Source: Methylobacterium sp. SyP6R
GTDB lineage: Bacteria; Pseudomonadota; Alphaproteobacteria; Rhizobiales; Beijerinckiaceae
Assembly: GCF_019216885.1 (NCBI RefSeq)
Contig: NZ_JAAQRC020000001.1
Coordinates: 558,001 to 622,000 of the forward strand
Length of the DNA stretch: 64,000 bases
Reading direction: 5' to 3'
A program made the translations under genes and the position numbers. The notes below the pieces were generated by a model, which saw nothing but the letters and a program-made list of their open reading frames with translations, did not search any database and had not been told where the DNA came from. Below are positions 62,063-64,000 of the stretch, one piece after another (the stretch's first letter is position 1; each line of letters starts with the position of its first letter).

Positions 62063-63298
62063 ATGACACGCTTGAGCCGGGTGCTCGCCCGCACCACCGC
62101 ACTCGCCGCGGGGCTGGTCTTCGCCGTCGCCGCGCAGGCCCAGACTGCGGCGCCCAAAGGCGCCTCCGACGGCGTGGTGAAGATCGGCATCCTCAACGAC
62201 CAGTCCGGCGTCTACGCCGATTTCGGCGGCCGCGGCTCCGTCGAGGCGGCGAAGATGGCTGTCGAGGATTTCGGGGGCAAGGTCCTCGACGTGCCGGTGC
62301 AGATCGTCGATGCCGACCACCAGAACAAGCCGGACGTGGCCTCGAACATCGCCCGGCAGTGGTACGACACCGACAAGGTCGATGCGATCATGGAACTGAC
62401 CACCTCCTCGGTGGCCCTCGCCGTGCAGGGCCTGTCGAAGGAGAAGCGCAAGATCACGATCGTGGACGGGGCCGCCACGTCCGATCTCACCGGCAAGCAG
62501 TGCACGCCGTACGGCTTCCACTGGGCCTACGACACCCACGCGCTCGCGGTCGGTACCGGCGGCTCCCTGGTCGAGACCGGCGGCGACACCTGGTTCTTCC
62601 TCACCGCCGATTACGCCTTCGGCACCGCGCTCCAGGCCGACGTGACGCAATACGTCACCCAGAAGGGCGGCAAGGTGGTGGGCTCCGTGCGCCACCCCTT
62701 GAGCGCCCAGGACTTCTCCTCGTTCCTGCTCCAGGCCCAAGGGTCGGGTGCCAAGATCATCGGGCTTGCCAATGCCGGCCTCGACACCGCCAACGCGATC
62801 AAGCAGGCGTCGGAATTCGGCATCGTCCAGGGCGGCCAGCGCCTCGCGGCCCTGCTGTTCACCCTGGCCGAAGTGCACGGTCTCGGCCTCAAGGCGGCGC
62901 AGGGCATCGTGCTGACCGAAGGCTATTACTGGGATCTCGACGACCAGGCCCGGGGCTTTGCCAAGCGCTACATGGCCCGCACCGGCAAGATGCCGAACAT
63001 GATCCAGGCCGGCACCTACTCGTCCGTCACCCACTATCTCAAGGCCGTGAAGGCCGCCGGCACCGACGACACCGACGCGGTGGCGGCCAAGATGCGCGAA
63101 TTGAAGGTCGACGATTTCTTCGGCCGCGGCGGCACGGTGCAGGCCAATGGCCGCATGGTCCACGACATGTACCTGTTCCAGGTCAAGTCGCCGGCCGAGT
63201 CGAAGGCGCCGTGGGACTATTACAAGCTGCTGGCGACGATCCCGGGCGACAAGGCTTTCCTGTCGGCCAAGGCGAGCGGCTGCCCGTTGACGCAGTAA
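62063..63298 (+). CDS. Orphan ABC transporter substrate-binding protein
   Basis: The protein has 411 residues with a signal peptide (TTALAAGLVFAVAAQAQTA). The mature part is a Peripla_BP_6 fold (VKIGILNDQSGVYADFGGRG, FFLTADYAFGTALQADV, GYYWDLDDQARGFAKRYMAR). No permease or ATPase gene lies next to it, so it may use a transporter encoded elsewhere or act as a sensor. It is divergent from secA with a 245-bp gap. Confidence 0.9.
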   Translation: MTRLSRVLARTTALAAGLVFAVAAQAQTAAPKGASDGVVKIGILNDQSGVYADFGGRGSVEAAKMAVEDFGGKVLDVPVQIVDADHQNKPDVASNIARQWYDTDKVDAIMELTTSSVALAVQGLSKEKRKITIVDGAATSDLTGKQCTPYGFHWAYDTHALAVGTGGSLVETGGDTWFFLTADYAFGTALQADVTQYVTQKGGKVVGSVRHPLSAQDFSSFLLQAQGSGAKIIGLANAGLDTANAIKQASEFGIVQGGQRLAALLFTLAEVHGLGLKAAQGIVLTEGYYWDLDDQARGFAKRYMARTGKMPNMIQAGTYSSVTHYLKAVKAAGTDDTDAVAAKMRELKVDDFFGRGGTVQANGRMVHDMYLFQVKSPAESKAPWDYYKLLATIPGDKAFLSAKASGCPLTQ

Positions 63299-63305
63299 AG
63301 CGAAG

Positions 63306-63329
63306 TGGGGGCGCCAACCGGCGCCCCCA
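63306..63329. terminator. Shared terminator between the binding-protein gene and phaB
   Basis: TGGGGGCGCC, an AACC loop and GGCGCCCCCA form a perfect 10-bp stem between two convergent stops. Confidence 0.7.
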
Positions 63330-63335
63330 ACCCGA

Positions 63336-64000
63336 TCAGGCGAAGTACTGGCCGCCGTTGATGGTCAGGGTCGAGCCGGTGATGAAGCCCGCCTGCTCGC
63401 CGGCCAGGAACTCGACCGCGCGGGCGATCTCCTCGGCCTCGCCGAGGCGGCCGACCGGGATGTGCGGCAGGATCTTGGCCTTCAGCACCTCCTCGGGGAT
63501 CGCCTTCACCATCTCGGTGCCGATGTAGCCGGGCGCGATCACGTTGACGGTGATGCCCTTGTTGGCGTTCTCCTGCGCCAGCGCCTTGGCGAAGCCGATC
63601 ACGCCGGCCTTGGCGGCGGAGTAGTTGGTCTGGCCCATCTGGCCCTTCTGGCCGTTGATGGACGAGATCAGGATGATGCGGCCGAAGCCCCGCGAGCGCA
63701 TGCCGTCGATCAGCGGACGGGTGCAGGTGAACATCGAGTCGAGGTTGGTGCGGATCACCGCCTGCCACTGCTCGAAGGTCATCTTGTGGAACATGCCGTC
63801 GCGGGTGATGCCGGCATTGTTGACCAGGATTTCGATCGGGCCGAGCTCGGCCTCCGCCGCGCGGATGCCGGCCTCGCAGGCCGCGGCATCGCCGACGTCG
63901 AACTTGAAGACCGGGATGCCGGTCTCGGCCTTGAAGGCCTGAGCGGCGTCGTCGTTGCCGCCGTAATTGGCCGCGACCTTGTATCCGGCCTCCTTGAGAC
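63336..64000 (-). CDS. phaB: Acetoacetyl-CoA reductase (partial, N-terminus off window)
   Basis: The visible 221 residues are a classical SDR lacking only about the first 20-25 residues. LKEAGYKVAANYGGND, NNAGITRDGMFHKMTFEQW, ILISSINGQKGQMGQTNYSA and the catalytic YSAAKAGVIGFAKALA match PhaB/PhbB, which reduces acetoacetyl-CoA to 3-hydroxybutyryl-CoA for polyhydroxybutyrate. phaA is expected upstream beyond the edge, but is not visible. Confidence 0.93.
   Translation of the reverse strand, partial: LKEAGYKVAANYGGNDDAAQAFKAETGIPVFKFDVGDAAACEAGIRAAEAELGPIEILVNNAGITRDGMFHKMTFEQWQAVIRTNLDSMFTCTRPLIDGMRSRGFGRIILISSINGQKGQMGQTNYSAAKAGVIGFAKALAQENANKGITVNVIAPGYIGTEMVKAIPEEVLKAKILPHIPVGRLGEAEEIARAVEFLAGEQAGFITGSTLTINGGQYFA

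Overview
The window is GC-rich alphaproteobacterial chromosome. The gap-pgk-fba order, purS/purQ, the comEC/gltX/gltA neighbourhood, a LuxI/LuxR pair, a PHB-type acetoacetyl-CoA reductase and several Rhizobiales-type palindromic repeat families point to a methylobacterium-like member of the Hyphomicrobiales (Rhizobiales). Genus is an inference from gene content; no rRNA or tRNA gene was recognised.

Layout. 1-4.1 kb: surface-polysaccharide genes on the minus strand (a very long methyltransferase/coiled-coil/glycosyltransferase protein running off the left edge, and a heptose-phosphate kinase). 4.5-7.9 kb: a tight minus-strand operon of a zinc-less dehydrogenase, a degenerate PTPS/QueD-like protein, a glycosyltransferase and a methyltransferase; this is the best candidate for an undescribed small-molecule pathway. 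7.9-10.8 kb: an OpgH-type glucan synthase and a Hint-domain protein, then about 0.8 kb without a gene. 11.6-15.7 kb: ddl, then a LysR regulator divergent from an allantoate-amidohydrolase-like gene plus a DUF3830 gene. 15.9-18.7 kb: a hybrid histidine kinase. 18.8-20.7 kb: a mosaic of palindromic repeats carrying an IS110-family element with a candidate bridge-RNA leader. 20.7-22.7 kb: zapA, DUF4164 and a GGDEF gene. 23.3-31.7 kb: gap, a coiled-coil membrane protein, pgk, fba, a ThiE-like protein, a Sel1-repeat protein, two small membrane proteins, an inositol-phosphatase-family gene and apt. 31.9-32.9 kb: purQ and purS. 33.1-36.3 kb: a luxR/luxI quorum-sensing pair, two repeat elements between them, and small ORFs and a minisatellite behind luxI. 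36.3-38.1 kb: a PIG-L deacetylase with an in-frame minisatellite and a decayed glycosidase pseudogene. 38.4-44 kb: ferredoxin-NADP reductase and a five-gene catabolic-looking cluster (racemase, PEP-mutase-like, double GNAT, SDR, DenD-like). 44.2-49.6 kb: gltA, gltX, comEC. 49.9-58.6 kb: a branched-chain-type ABC transporter (livF, a livM-livG fusion, livH, substrate-binding protein) divergent from paaG-paaI-paaK-tetR. 58.9-64 kb: secA, an orphan ABC substrate-binding protein, and phaB running off the right edge.

How it works together. Most genes are ordinary metabolism: lower glycolysis/Calvin-type carbon flow, purine synthesis and salvage, citrate synthase, protein export. The accessory parts are the surface polysaccharide genes, the pterin-like operon, quorum sensing, and the aromatic-acid module with its own transporter.

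Repeats are unusually informative. One family of roughly 95-106 bp, MITE-like elements ends in CTAG or CTAA, and three of its four copies overlap a gene's stop codon. Two other palindromic families occur in three and two full copies, GC-rich clamp repeats sit at several loci, and two neighbouring minisatellites share a GAATTC...GCCAAG core.
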